64,000 nucleotides of DNA, from positions 1-64,000 of the forward strand of contig CAMRBO010000001.1 in NCBI GenBank assembly GCA_947040465.1, read 5' to 3'. The stretch comes from an uncultured Mycoplasma sp. Lineage in GTDB: Bacteria; Bacillota_I; Bacilli_A; Mycoplasmatales; Metamycoplasmataceae. Below the pieces are notes generated by a model. It was not told where the DNA came from and did not search any database. It saw nothing but the letters and a program-made list of their open reading frames with translations. A program made the position numbers and the translations under genes. This document shows positions 1 through 14,268 of this stretch, piece after piece; positions within the stretch are counted from its first letter, which is position 1; each line of letters starts with the position of its first letter.

Positions 1-2029
<2,029 letters not shown>

Positions 2030-2098
2030 TTATATCTCCTGCTAATCTTATTTTCAAGATCAGTTATCTTAATTATATTTTAATTATTTATATATATA

Positions 2099-2128
2099 TT
2101 TTTTTTCACATATGGAAAAAAAATTTCC
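2099..2128. promoter_or_regulatory. Near-palindrome in the lacZ/permease divergent region
   Basis: The 235-bp gap 2030-2264 separates two divergent genes and is very AT-rich. In it, eight T plus C are followed by ACATAT and then GG plus eight A, an imperfect palindrome with one extra base. A smaller inverted repeat GGAAA/TTTCC overlaps it at 2114-2128. The position between divergent sugar-region genes fits an operator, but no regulator gene lies nearby and A/T tracts are common here. The rest of the gap shows only A/T runs. Confidence 0.25.
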
Positions 2129-2264
2129 TCTATAGAAAAAAATAAAAAAAGAAAAAATTATATTTATAATAGAATTAATAGATAGATTTTTATACAAATT
2201 TCATTTTATTATTTTATAAGTATTATAAATTAACTATTATTCAAAAAACTATAGAAAGGCTTAT

Positions 2265-4703
2265 ATGTCTCAAAAAACCTTTAATTTAAAAGGGAAAAAA
2301 AGTGGGAGCTCTAAAATTTCAATATTTGCAATGATTTCTATTGCAATATTAGCTATTTTTTCTTTCCAAAATGTAATTGATAATTATGTAGGAATGGGAT
2401 TGAGTGCTTCAATCGCTTTCTTTATAGCTGTTATAACATTTTTATTCCCATTTATCTTTATGATTGCAGAATTTGCATCATTAAAAAAGAGTTCCAAATC
2501 TGGATTAACCAGTTGGATTCACACTTCTGTCGGGAGGAAAACAGCATTCATTACTTCGTTTATGTTTTGATTTGCTAATTTAACTTATTTTTTCTCAGCA
2601 GTACCACAAAGGATAAATTTTTTATCTTTTGCTGTAACAGGGCAAGATTTAACAACAAATGATATTTATAAAACTTTAATTCCATTTATTGCTGTATTCT
2701 TTTTTGGAATAATTACATTTGTTTCAACATTAAATACCAAAAAATTATCAAAGATTGTTTCTTTAGGGGGGGGTCTTATGTTAGGTTTGACGGCTTTCTT
2801 CTTTATTATGGCTACAATCGGTTGAATAACAGGAGCAATCGATCCCACCTTACTTCCAGGAACTGAAGCCCCCGGAGTTGGAGATATTAACTTTTGGGGA
2901 GATACAGGAGGATTAAATTTCGCTTGATTATCAACATTTATTTGAGTTCTTATGGCAGCTGATGGTGGTCAATCATTAGGTGTTTATGTAAAAGATGTCA
3001 ATGGAGGTAAAAAATCCTTTACTAAAGCCATGATTATTTCGGTTATGGTTATTGGAGGATGTTATATAGTAGGTACTTTATTAGCTTCTGTTTTTCCACC
3101 AACTGGAGGTTTAGCTTCTGGATGAGCAAATTCGTTTGTTAAAATATTTTCATTTATATTATCCCCAATGGGAGTCTCTCAAGCTGCAATTACACAATCA
3201 GCTTATATTATAATTGGTTCGATTTTCTTTATATCTTCAATTGGAGGTTTAATTATTTGAACATCAGCTCCAGTTAAAGTAATGTTTAGTGAAATAGCTC
3301 CAGGAATTTTTGGTTCCAAACTATCAAAACAAAATAAAAATGGGGTCTGTTCTTATGGTGCATGGTTGCAATTTTTATTAGTTGCTCCATTCCTAATATT
3401 ACTTACATGACCAATGGGAGAATCGCTTAGTGAAAATCTATCTTTAATAAAAGGTGCTGCAGGTTGAATTGGTATGCTACCATGGATAATAATTTTTCTT
3501 TCTTATGTTAATTTACGACTTAGAAAAGATGGCGAAGAACGAAGTTTTAAAATGGGAAATAGAAAATTTGGAATAACAATGGGAATATTTCTTACCACTC
3601 TAACAGCCATTATTTTAGTTCTAACATTTATGGATGGGACACCTTTGGAAAAACCTATTTCCGAGTGACCTTCCAATTGATGAATGGGACCTTTAATGAA
3701 AGTTATGATGATTGTAATGATTGTAGTTCCTGCATATCTTTGATATTACTTTAAGTATGAATATCAATTAAGAGATACTAAAATTGCTATCGAGAACAAC
3801 TTATCAACAAAATATGCTCTCATTAAATATTCACTTACTAATAAATTTGTATTATGATTGCACCCTGAGATATATGATAATTATTTATTAAATAAAAATC
3901 AATTATTATTTAATGGTAGTGAAAAATCTTTATCAATAATAGATAAAATAAATATTCAACTAAGAATTAAAAGTGAAATTTCTGAAAAATTAGAACAAGC
4001 TCTTACTGATGGTGATTATATAGAAGTGAAAAAACAAAGTTCGCTACAACACAAGGCTGCATCAATTGAAATTAAAAAATTTAAAAAAGAAATAAATAAT
4101 AATAAAAAAAATGTTCAACATGCACTTTATCAACTAAAAAAAGAGTACAAAATGGAAGTTAAAGTTTGTGGTAATAATTTAAGATTAGAAACCAAGAATT
4201 TTTATGCGGAAATCATGACTCCTTTACTTATAGCTTATAAAGCTGAAGATAATAAAAACACCAACAACTTAAAAAGAATTATGCTTAATGAATTACCAAT
4301 CATTCAAGAAAAAGACATTGAATTTAGTAATAATGAAAACTATCAACAATATGAAACATTTGCTGCTTCATCATATTATTCACCATTTCAACATTTTAGA
4401 TTAGAAGATAAGATTATTATCAATAAGGAAGAAATTATTATAGTAAGAAATTTTGCTAATTCATTAGTGGGTGAAAAATTTGGAATTCAAAATATTAAAA
4501 TGTTTAAAGAAACCATAGACAAAGATATTGAAGTAATATCTGCAGGGAATTATGAAAAATTAGAATTAGTTTCTATTATTCACCTAGAAAACAATCAATT
4601 TGAAATTTTTAAAATTTATGTTAAAAATGTAGATGATTTTATTCAAACCTTTAATGAAATGAGTTATTCATCAAGTGATGATCTTGCAAAAAACATATTA
4701 TAA
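2265..4703 (+). CDS. APC-superfamily permease with a long C-terminal hydrophilic domain
   Basis: Likely amino-acid/polyamine/organocation-type secondary transporter. The 812-aa reading frame is continuous if TGA is Trp. Residues about 20-500 hold roughly a dozen hydrophobic segments, with APC-like features including the first glycine-rich helix and the SGLTSWIHTSVGRK loop. Residues about 505-812 are hydrophilic and rich in Lys, Glu and Asn with a predicted coiled-coil part, and resemble nothing I recognise. Ordinary APC carriers are 450-520 aa. The start has an AGAAAGG Shine-Dalgarno. The next gene (GH63) follows after 63 nt in the same direction. Substrate cannot be told from sequence; placement between two glycosidases is suggestive only. 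Confidence 0.75.
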
Positions 4704-4766
4704 AACACAAAAACTTAATCTACAACACATAACCATTAATCATAAAGGGTTAAAAAAGGAACTATA

Positions 4767-6872
4767 ATGAAATACAAAAATATTCTAGATTATTCGAGTC
4801 ATTCTGAGGCTGAAATTAATTTTCAATCAATTCCATATGATGCTCTTTATAATTATAAAGATACAAATAAATCAAACGTGTTTGCGGATAATGGTTCGTG
4901 ACATGGTTATTATTTGCCCAAGAATAACATAAGCTCTTTTGCTGGACCGATGGTCTTATCACAAGAAATCCCTTTAAATATTGGCAAATATTTAAATAAA
5001 TTAAATATTAAATATAATAATAAACAAATTGATTTCAATGATTCTAAAAGCGAATTATATTCTTTACCTGGTAAATTAATTTTGAATTTTGAATTTAGAG
5101 ATTTTATTGTAAGTAAAAAATTAATTTTTTGTAATAATAGAACCGCTTTAATAAAAACCACAATTATAAATAAGACTAATAAAAAAATTAATATAGATAT
5201 TTCTATAGAGGGAAGTGTTTATTTAAAAGTTAAAACTAAGTCTTCTGATAAATTAAAAAATGATTCCAAATTCTGATTCAAATATTTTAAGAAAATTGAA
5301 AATTATGACGATTCAATAAACATTATTTTTAAACCTATAATTAATAAACAAATTGAAGAAAAACTCCATTTACAATATGATAAAAAAATTCAAAAATTTG
5401 AAGTTTTTGAAAAAGAAAATGAATTGATTTTCAATAGTGAATTTGGTAATTTTGAAATTGCAGCTAATGATTTATTAGAATTCAATTCATTCGAATCATT
5501 TCTATTTAATCAAGAAAAAAATGATTGTTTATTTAGATTAAGTAATAATTATACTATTGAAAATAATGAAAGGTGAAATAAATATATTGACAATATAATG
5601 AAAATTAATAATCAAGTTGAATATGAAAATTTAATAATTAAATCACTACAAACATTGGTTTCAAATTGACGTTCTCCTGCAGGAGTAATAAATAAAAACT
5701 TTATGATACCATCGATTACTTATCAAGATTTTATCGGAGCATGATCATGAGATACATGAAAAATTGTTGTTGGCGTTGCTCAATTTGATGCAGCTTTAGC
5801 TCAAGAATGTCTAGAGGCAATGTTTGAATTCCAAATTAAGGATAATGATATTGTGCGTCCAAATGATGTTGGTATGATTCCTGATTGTATTTTTTTCAAC
5901 TATTCTCCTGCAAGAGGTGGTGTAGGTTTTAATTGAAATGAAAGAAATAGCAAACCACCTATTGCGGCTTGAGCTGTTAATGAAATATATAAAATTTCAA
6001 AGGATATATCTTTTTTGAAAAAGATATATCCTAAAATTATCGCTTATAATGAATGATGAAATAACAACAGATCTCTAAATAAAGATTGTATTTTGCAATA
6101 TGGTGGAACTGTTGATGAACAAAATAATTTTGAAGATGAAAAAACTATTATTGAAGCAGCAGCTTGAGAAAGTGGAATGGATAATGCACCAAGATTCGAT
6201 TGAGATAGAGCTAAAGTAGAAAAAGTATTTCAGGAAGAAAATTTAATAGGTTATGTAATAGATCAAATTAGTGTTGATTTAAATTCATTTAATTATTTAG
6301 ACTTTGTTTCCCTAAAAGAATTGGCAAAAATTTTAAAATATGACTCTGAGATAATTAAATATGAAGATTGTGCAAAAAAAGTAAGTACATTTGTTAATAA
6401 ATATATGTATAACAAACCTACTAAATTTTATTATGACATTAAATCAATTGATAAGAGAAAAGTTGTTGATTATGGTAAGGGTATGGAAGGAATAATGCCT
6501 CTTTTTTCTGGCTTGGCAACAACTGAAAATGCCAAAGAAATTATCCAAAATATTCATGATAAAAACTATGACCAATTTGTGCCATTTCCTTCAGTTTCAG
6601 TTAATAATGAACGATTTTCAGAAAATGACTATTGGAGAGGCCCTGTTTGAGTAGACCAATTATACTTCGGTATTCAAGGTGTTGCCAACTATGGATATGA
6701 TTTATTTGCTAAAAAATTAGCCATAAAAGCACTTGACAATATGGAAAATTTATTAGGAAATTCATCTATTAGAGAAAATTACAATGCATTAACGGGACAC
6801 GGTTTAGCAACTACAAACTTTAGTTGATCGGCTTCACTATTATTAATTATTATTAAAGATATAATTAATTAG
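4767..6872 (+). CDS. YgjK-like alpha-glycosidase, glycoside hydrolase family 63
   Basis: Predicted cytoplasmic exo-acting alpha-glycosidase of 701 aa. The (alpha/alpha)6-barrel shows motifs diagnostic of YgjK and related GH63 enzymes: GAWSWDTWK, RPNDVGMIPD, GFNWNERNSKPPIAAWAV, WESGMDNAPRFDWDR and YWRGPVW. The usual catalytic acids lie in the D of SWDTWK and in a later acidic region. An N-terminal beta-sandwich (about 1-250) precedes the barrel. There is no signal peptide. A Shine-Dalgarno AAGGA precedes ATG 4767. The 3' end overlaps the convergent RNase J gene by 8 bp. The exact substrate (glucosylated di- or oligosaccharide) is not determinable. Confidence 0.85.
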
Positions 6873-8577
6873 CAATTATTTCTTCTTCAGGAGGAGTGAT
6901 TAATCTTAAGTCATCAGTATAAAATATAGTTGAAGTAATTATTGGTCTTCTTCTTTTAGTTTTGTAAAAATATGGTTGAAGTCTCTCTTGAATTAATTTC
7001 TTAAGTTGTTGAGTGGTTCAATTATCACTATTTTTAATTTTATACAATAAAGCTCCGTGAACGAGTCTTCTTGATTCAGTAATAATAGGAAGGGAAGTTT
7101 TAACATAAAGTGTTCCTCTAGATATTATTTTTGTTCTTCCGATAATTTCATTCCTTGATCTATTGATAGTAACTACCACATGAACAAAACCACTTTCGCC
7201 AAGAACTTCTCTCTCTTTAATGATTTTTGATGTCATTTCCGAAGCAACATCTCCATCAATATATATTGGTGTTGCGTCTATTCTATTTTGAGATAAAGTA
7301 ATTTTTCGATTTAACATCTCATAAACTTCTCCATGAGCAGCAATAAATATATTTTCAACTTTAACTCCATTTTCAACAGCAGTTTGTCCATGAACAACAG
7401 ACATTCTATATTCACCATGATATGGTACAAAATAATCAGGTTTAGTCAATTGAAATATTTTATCATGCTCTTCTCTATATGCGTGTCCTGAAGTATGCAA
7501 ATAACCATCAATTCTATTTTCTTTGATATCTGCACCTAACTTGTATAAATTATTAATTAATAATTCTATTTTCATTCTATTCCCTGGAATGGGAGAAGAA
7601 GAAAATAAAATTAAATCTCCATTCTTAACTTGAACTTGAGGATGTTTTCCAATTGCCATTTTCGCAAGTGCTGCAAGTTGTTCTCCTTGAGATCCGGTGG
7701 TAAGGATAACTATTTCATTTTCTGCAAATTTGGAAATATTTTTTTTATCAATAAAAACGGATGAATCTACATTAATATATCCAATGTCCCTACCAATATT
7801 AACTCCATTAACCATTGAACGACCAAATGCCACCACTTTTTTACCCAATTCTGCTGCCATTTCTATTATGGCGCTAATTCTCGTCATGTTAGAAGCAAAA
7901 GCTGTAATAATAATTTTTCTTTCTGCATTTTCCATATATTTCTTGATATCTTTTAAAATATCTTTTTCAGAAGGTGAGTGTGAAGGTCTCATCGCATTAG
8001 TCGAATCCGAAAATAAAACAGTTAAATTTTCATCTCCCATTTGTTTTAATTTATCAAAATCTGTCATATTACCGATTGGAGTATAATCAAATCTAAAATC
8101 TCCAGTAAACATTAATGATCCATTTGGTGTAGAAAACCTTATTCCGAATGCATCAGGAATCGAGTGTTGAGCTGTTCAAAAATCAACAGAAACATCACCA
8201 AAAACAAATTTTTCATCTTTTTCAATTTCAATAAACTTAACATTTGTCTGTAACTTTCTTTCGCTAATTTTAGCCTCTAAATATTTAATCGCTATTCTGG
8301 GTGCATAAATAAATTTAAGATCTATTTGTTGTAATAAATAAGGAATTCCTCCCATATGATCTTCATGACCGTGAGTTAAAAATAATCCTTCTATTTTATT
8401 TTGGTTGGCTTTTAGATATTTATAATTTGGAATTATACCTTTAATACCAGTAATTGAACCATTACCAAACTTTATACCAGCATCTAGTATAAATATTTTA
8501 TCATTATGTTCTATTACAAGTGTTGATTTACCAATTTCTTGCATTCCACCTAAACCAAAAAACTTTGTTGGTTGCAT
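6865..8577 (-). CDS. rnj: Ribonuclease J (metallo-beta-lactamase/beta-CASP)
   Basis: 570-aa 5'-3' exo/endoribonuclease for mRNA decay and rRNA maturation. The metal-binding motif THGHEDHMGG lies near residue 75. The beta-CASP domain includes SDSTNAMRPSHSPSE and LTTGSQGEQ, and SGHAYREEHD lies in the second lactamase part. The C-terminal RNase J domain runs to EEEIIAN. An in-frame TGA encodes the Trp in DFWTAQHSIPD. Start 8577 has the Shine-Dalgarno AGGAG six bases upstream. Many Firmicutes have J1/J2 pairs; only one copy is in this window. The stop codon lies inside the end of the convergent GH63 gene. Confidence 0.95.
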
Positions 8578-8875
8578 ATGTTCTCCTATTTTTTAAATTT
8601 TGAATATTTTGAATTTAAAGCCTTTAATTTTCTAAGTTGATTTAATTATATTATATTTTGTAGACTAGTTCAATATTATTCATAAAATATTTATATATTA
8701 TTTAAAATCAACATAATGAAAATATTGACGGACATTGTTTCATTTCAAACAAAAACCTTAATATAAATCTTATTAAGTCAATTATTGAAATAAATATAAA
8801 AATTATAAGTATTTATAAACTATATTAAAGGTAATTATAATATAATTAAATTAATACAAAAATTAGGATGTAATT
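8578..8875. promoter_or_regulatory. Divergent promoter region between rnj and glpF
   Basis: 298 bp of A/T-rich non-coding DNA between divergent genes. Two overlapping perfect TATAAT hexamers at 8836-8841 and 8841-8846 are good -10 candidates for glpF, whose AGGA Shine-Dalgarno lies at 8865-8868. No convincing -35 is visible. I see no structured RNA or ORF here. Confidence 0.45.
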
Positions 8876-9649
8876 ATGGGAAGTTTAAACGTTAATCAAT
8901 TGTTTCAATTTGGTGCAAGTGAATTCGTTGGAACAATGTTGCTTATTTTATTAGGTAACGGAGTTGTTGCAACTTGTTCACTAAATGGAACAAAGGGAAA
9001 AGGTAGTGGATGAATTGCCATTACTTTAGGATGATTTACAGCACTCTTTATTTCTGTAACTGTCGCTAATGCCATAGCACAAGGTACAGGAATGCCTACG
9101 GGATTATTAAACCCAGTATTCACTATTAATCACATGATTATAAATGCCGTCGATAGTTCTCAAGGTCTTCCGGTGGCAGCAGGATTTATTGCATTCTTAT
9201 TTCAGTTTTTAGGTGCAGGTATTGGTCAACTATTAGTTGTTCTTGCATTCAAAAAACAATATGATGCTACAGAAGACTCGGCAGTTATTTTAGGAACATT
9301 TTCAACAGGTCCTGAAATAAGATCATTAAAATGAAATTTTGTATCAGAAGTTATTGCTACTTTTGTTTTTGTTTTTGCTATTTCTTCCATCGGAATTATA
9401 ATTCCAACATCAAATTCTCAAGGAGCATTATTTGCAGGATTAATAATTTTTGGTGTAGGAATGTCATTAGGTTCTGCAACAGGATACTCTTTGAATCCCT
9501 TTAGAGATTTGGTTCCGAGATTAGTTCACCAAGCAATACCACTTAAAAACAAAGGAAAATCTGATTGAGGATATTCATGAGTGCCTACTGCCGGACCTAT
9601 TGTTGGTGGACTAATAGCTTTAATTTGTGCTCCAGGGTTATTTTATTAA
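8876..9649 (+). CDS. glpF: Aquaglyceroporin / glycerol uptake facilitator (MIP family)
   Basis: 257-aa channel with six hydrophobic segments plus two half-helices, for facilitated entry of glycerol or water. The two MIP boxes are present but altered. The first reads LLNPVF instead of NPA. The second reads SLNPFRD, keeping the Asn-Pro pair and the selectivity-filter Arg but with Phe in place of Ala. In mollicutes, imported glycerol feeds lipid synthesis and glycolysis; no glycerol kinase lies adjacent here. AGGA Shine-Dalgarno, ATG 8876. A 12-bp hairpin separates it from the convergent def gene. Confidence 0.9.
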
Positions 9650-9654
9650 AATTA

Positions 9655-9683
9655 TTTAAACATTTTCTTATAAAATGTTTAAA
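9655..9683. terminator. Bidirectional hairpin between glpF and def
   Basis: A perfect 12-bp inverted repeat (TTTAAACATTTT / AAAATGTTTAAA) with a 5-nt loop lies just after the glpF stop and covers the last codons of the convergent def gene. A/T pairs dominate and the T-run is short, so it is a weak intrinsic terminator that could serve both genes. Confidence 0.5.
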
Positions 9684-10219
9684 TCTTCTTCTTTTACTCA
9701 AGGGTTTTTTTGATCAATATGATCAATAAATAATTTTCCTTCAAGATGATCTAGTTCATGTTGAAAAACTATGGCAACGAATCGTTTGCAATCAAATGTT
9801 TTAATTTTCTTTTCATTATATGAATATGCTTCTACAACAATTCTTTCTGACCTCTTTATAAATCCATCCTGATTCGCATCAGTTTCTCTAACACTTAAGC
9901 ATCCTTCACCTTGTTTTAAAGCTATCATACCTTGACTTTTTGCTATTATTTTAGGATTGATTATTGTATCACTAAAAACTATTTGATCATCTTCATCTAA
10001 AATATGTACAAAAAAAATGTTTTTTAATATCCCATATTGAACGGCAGCAACACCCACAGCTGGCCTAAAATTTGTTTCTGGTTTAGTACTATCTATAACA
10101 TGATACATCATTTTTTGAACCAATAAATCATCTTCTTTACTTAATGGTATTGCTACATTAACAGATTTTTCTCTCAAAATATTGTTTGGCAATTTAATAA
10201 TTTTTACATCAAATTTCAT
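9668..10219 (-). CDS. def: Peptide deformylase
   Basis: 183-aa Fe/Zn hydrolase that removes the N-formyl group from nascent proteins. All three family motifs are present: GVAAVQYG (motif 1), EGCLSVRE (motif 2, metal Cys) and HELDH (motif 3). The frame continues through a TGA (Trp) near the end and stops at 9668-9670. Start ATG 10219 has no Shine-Dalgarno, but TATAAT lies exactly 7 nt upstream on the minus strand (10227-10232), suggesting a leaderless mRNA. Divergent from serS. Confidence 0.95.
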
Positions 10220-10275
10220 AATAGAAATTATAAATAAAATAAATATTTTTTTATTAAAAATATATAATTAAAATT
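10220..10275. promoter_or_regulatory. Divergent def/serS promoters placed for leaderless transcripts
   Basis: In this 56-bp gap the minus-strand TATAAT (10227-10232) ends 7 nt before the def ATG, and the plus-strand TATAAT (10263-10268) ends 7 nt before the serS ATG. Neither gene has a Shine-Dalgarno. With the usual 6-7 nt between -10 and the start site, both transcripts would begin at or next to the start codon. The -35 regions are poor. Confidence 0.6.
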
Positions 10276-11529
10276 ATGTTAGATATAAAGATATTGAAAA
10301 ATGATATAGATTTTGTTATTAAAAGTTTAAATTCAAGAAATTTTGATAAAAGGATTTTAAAAAAGATTTCATTATTGATTTCAGATAGAAATAAAAATAT
10401 GAATACTTTATCTGAATTGCAATCTGAAAGAAACACTATCTCAAAAGAGATTGGCCTTACAAAAGATAAAGAGGATTTGTTACAAAAAGCTAATAAATTA
10501 AAGAATGAAATTTTAGTTGTTGAAAACAATGTGAAAGAGTTTCAAAATGAACTAGATTTGTTACTGCCATTTGTTCCAAACATTCCTTTATCACATGTTC
10601 CAATCGGAAATAATGAAGAACAAAATGTAATCATAAGTGAATTTCCAAAAATAGGTAGAGGATTAGTTGTAGCGATGAAACCACACTATGAAATAGGTGT
10701 TGAAAAAGAAATTATAGATTTTGAAAGAGCGGTCAAAATATCAGGAACTAGATTTGTTATTTTTAAAAATAATGGTGCAAAATTAGTTAGAGCCCTTTCA
10801 AATTTTATGCTTGATACACATGAAAAAAATGGATATACAGAAATGTCAGTTCCATTAATGGTTAATACAAAGACAATGTATGGAACAGGACAATTGCCTA
10901 AATTTAAAGAAGATTTATTCAAGATTGAAGGTAGTGATTTATGAATGATTTCTACAGCTGAAATACCTTTAACAAATTATTATAATAATGAAATTATTGA
11001 TTTAAATAAACCCAAATTATTTTGTGCTTCTACTCCTTGTTTTCGATCTGAGGCTGGTTCTGCAGGAAAAGATACAAGAGGAATAATAAGATCTCACCAA
11101 TTCAATAAAGTTGAGATGGTTAAAATATCAAATGCAGAAGATGCAATGAAAGAGTTTGAAAAAACCATTCAAGATGCAGAGAATCTCTTAATTGCTTTAG
11201 AACTCCCATATCGAAAAATATTATTATGTACTGGAGATATGGGATTCAGTTCAAGAATTACATATGATTTAGAATTATGATTACCTTCGGAGCAAAGATA
11301 TCGTGAAGTTTCTTCTATTTCATACTTTGGAGATTTTCAATCAAGAAGAGCGATGATAAGATACAAAGATAAAAATGATAAAATTCAATATGCACATACA
11401 ATAAATGGTTCCGGTTTAGCAATTGATAGAGTGATTGCAGCAATATTAGAACAATACCAAAATCAAGATGGAACAATAGATGTTCCTACAGTTTTGTCAC
11501 CATACATGAATAAGGAAACAAAAATATAA
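10276..11529 (+). CDS. serS: Seryl-tRNA synthetase
   Basis: 417-aa class II synthetase charging tRNA-Ser. The N-terminal coiled-coil arm spans about residues 25-100. Class II motif 2 reads [22 protein letters not shown], and motif 3 lies in the [16 protein letters not shown] region. The frame runs through in-frame TGA codons. The stop TAA overlaps the ATG of the ABC ATPase gene (TAATG), implying translational coupling and an operon through 14265 or further. Start ATG 10276 is probably leaderless, with TATAAT 7 nt upstream. Confidence 0.96.
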
Positions 11530-12527
11530 TGAACAAAAACTTCAAGAAAACACTAAAGGAATTTAAAAAATTTGATATTGAAAATATAATAGAATTTTCA
11601 CTTGAAGTCCCTGCAATTAGCATCAAAAATTATACTAAAACTTTTAAAAAATTTGTTGCTGTCGAAAACATCAATATGGAAGTTACTCAAGGAACAATAC
11701 ATGGATTTATCGGTCCTAACGGATCAGGTAAAACAACCATTATAAAAACTTTGATTGGTGCATATATTTATGATAATGGAGAAATAAAGATTAATATTCA
11801 TAAAGCAGGCACTGTAATGGCGAATTCTTTAATAGGTTATATTCCTGAACGCGCTTCTTTCCCAACTCACTTAAATTGTTTGCAATATTTACAAACTATG
11901 GCTGAAATTTCTGGATTTTCTACAAAAGAAGCTAAAATTAAGTCCAAGCAAATTTTAGAAGAATTAAAACTTTCTCATTTAGCTAAAAGGAATCCAAGCA
12001 AATTTTCTTCAGGAATGCAAAAAAAAATATTATTGGCGCAAGCTCTATTAAATAATCCTAAAGTTTTAATTTTAGATGAGCCAGCAGCTAACCTAGATCC
12101 CATAGCAAGAAAGGAATTATTTGATACTTTATTTATGTTAAAAAATAGTGGAAAATCAATATTAATATCTTCTCATATTCTAACAGAATTAGAAAGAATT
12201 GTTGATGATGTAACTTTTATTCATTATGGAAAAATAATTTATTCTGGTAAATTAGATTATTTTAATAATTTGAAACAAGATGTATTTATTAAAAGTAATG
12301 ATAATGAAAAACTTGCTAAATATTTAAATGATTTAGGATATTGTACAAGTTTAAATTTAGGTAATGAACTTGTTGTTAAAGATGTAGAAAATGAATTTAA
12401 GGCAATACTACAATATAATATTTCTATTTCAGGAATAGATATTAATGTTTATAGATCTTCTGACTTAATGTCTATTTATGATTATTTATTACAAAAAAAT
12501 AATGAGGTTGATGATGCCAATTTATAA
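11529..12527 (+). CDS. ABC transporter ATP-binding protein (ABC-2 exporter type)
   Basis: 332-aa ATPase partner of the permease that follows. It has Walker A GPNGSGKTT, signature FSSGMQKK (degenerate LSGGQ), Walker B VLILDEPAANLD and the switch His in SSHIL. About 40 extra N-terminal residues precede the nucleotide-binding domain, and a C-terminal extension of about 100 residues follows it. The ATG overlaps the serS stop, and the 3' end overlaps the permease start by 17 nt, so the three genes are co-transcribed. The exported substrate is unknown. Confidence 0.9.
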   Translation: MNKNFKKTLKEFKKFDIENIIEFSLEVPAISIKNYTKTFKKFVAVENINMEVTQGTIHGFIGPNGSGKTTIIKTLIGAYIYDNGEIKINIHKAGTVMANSLIGYIPERASFPTHLNCLQYLQTMAEISGFSTKEAKIKSKQILEELKLSHLAKRNPSKFSSGMQKKILLAQALLNNPKVLILDEPAANLDPIARKELFDTLFMLKNSGKSILISSHILTELERIVDDVTFIHYGKIIYSGKLDYFNNLKQDVFIKSNDNEKLAKYLNDLGYCTSLNLGNELVVKDVENEFKAILQYNISISGIDINVYRSSDLMSIYDYLLQKNNEVDDANL

Positions 12528-14265
12528 GTCTACTTTATTTAAATTTTTGAAATCTTTTTCAACTTGATTCCCTTTACTTGTTACACTTTTAATAGTTTCA
12601 TTGATAGGAGCTATTTTGCCTTTTTTATTTTTAGACCTTCAAGCACCATCTGTAATTCAAACATATAAATTATATATTGTTGCCTCAGTCACAACCCTAG
12701 GTTCAGCAACATCCATTGTTTCAGCAACATTTGCATCATACAAGGCGGTGCAAATATATAAACAAGAAATAGAAGAAGGAACATTCTTAGTTCTAGTCTC
12801 TAAACCAATCAATAGAAAGAAAATTATTTTTGAAAAATGGTTGGCACTTTTTACAATAATAACTTTATATGTTTTTATTTTGATATCTTTTTATGTATTT
12901 TTAGTTTTGATTATTGATCCTGGAAATAGAATAGCGAATTTAGATATCCCTCCAATTAGTGACAAGATATTTATAGTGGGCGTGATTCTGATGGTAATTA
13001 TTTTAATGTTGACATTAATGTTTTCTTCTATAGCATTAATTTTATCATCTAAATTTTCTTCGTCAGCGACCATTGCTTTAGTAGCTGGTTTGGGTGCAAT
13101 AATACCAATCACAGGACTTATACCCACTTTCACCAACAAACAGCCACAATCAATGATAACGGTTCCTGTTAACCCTTTAAATGCCACCAAAACACCAAGA
13201 GATGAAACTATATTATTTATTGAAGAAGTTATTGGTAATCCTGCTTTAAATCAAGAAAGTATTTTGAATTTATTTGACAAAGTTATTACATCTTATGATT
13301 CAATGGAAGGAAACGATGGATATGTTAATAATCTTGGAGTTGATTCTGGGCAAGTGGATATATATTCTGATTTGTTCTTTTTAGATTTGAATTATCAACT
13401 ATCTAATATATCGACAATTGCAAGTGATTTATTAATTCCTAAAAAGGATAGTGACTTTATCGCTACTGCAGCAATGATTGGTGGTTTTACACAAAGCCCT
13501 ACACTGAGTGGAGAAATAAAAATAGTTAAAAAAAATATTAAAATTTCTGAATTATCAACTATGATTTTGAATACATTACAAGAGTATAAATCAGTTACTA
13601 CAAGCAAGGAATACGGCGAAGGAATTTATCCATTTTTTGATTACATTCTTTTAGCAAATGGTTTTACAAATATTGCCAAAACAACCAATGAGAATTTTAC
13701 ACAAAATTTAATGATATTAATTCCATTAATGATGAAAGATACAAGCTTTCTATTATCACCTATAATATCAACAATATTAAACGATGAAAATATTTCAGAT
13801 GATTTAAAGAGAAAATTAGAAAATAAGGACAATCCCTTTTTAGGAGAAATAAAAGGCATAGAAGCTTTATTATTAATTAAAATTAATATTGAGCTTGGGG
13901 TTGGGGTTAATTTAATAATTTCCAATAATTATGTTAATAATTTTTATATAAAAAATGAAATTGCCCAAATAACTGATTATAATCATGCCTTAATTTATTT
14001 AGATACATTAACTAATGGCAATGATGATTTATCAGAAATAATTAATGTTTTTTGTTCTTTTATAGCGTCAAATATTCCAAATGAAAAATCTATAATACAA
14101 CTATCTAACATATTATCCTTAACTGAAAAATCAGTTAATGGAGTTAGCAGTTTTGAATTTGGTGATTATGCAAATAAATGAATACTATTTGGAATATATT
14201 CCTCAATAACATTTATATTATTACCCACTTCATACTTAATTATTAAAAAACAGGATATTAGATAA
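12511..14265 (+). CDS. ABC transporter permease (ABC-2 type)
   Basis: 584-aa membrane protein. Hydrophobic segments occur near residues 14-36, 50-72, 105-140, 150-175 and 185-200. A large hydrophilic insert of about 340 residues follows, then a final membrane helix at the C-terminus. This fits an ABC-2/NatB-like permease with a big extracytoplasmic or cytosolic domain. Two adjacent ATGs (12511, 12514) are possible starts, inside the end of the ATPase gene. The segment QEIEEGTFLVLVSKPINRKK is typical of the coupling region of ABC-2 exporters. Substrate unknown. Confidence 0.8.
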
Positions 14266-14268
14266 ATT

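Noticed and set aside
13395..13925. Minus-strand ORFs inside the ABC permease gene and similar antisense frames elsewhere
   Set aside because: They are shadows of the real genes, lack ribosome-binding sites and have no recognisable family features.
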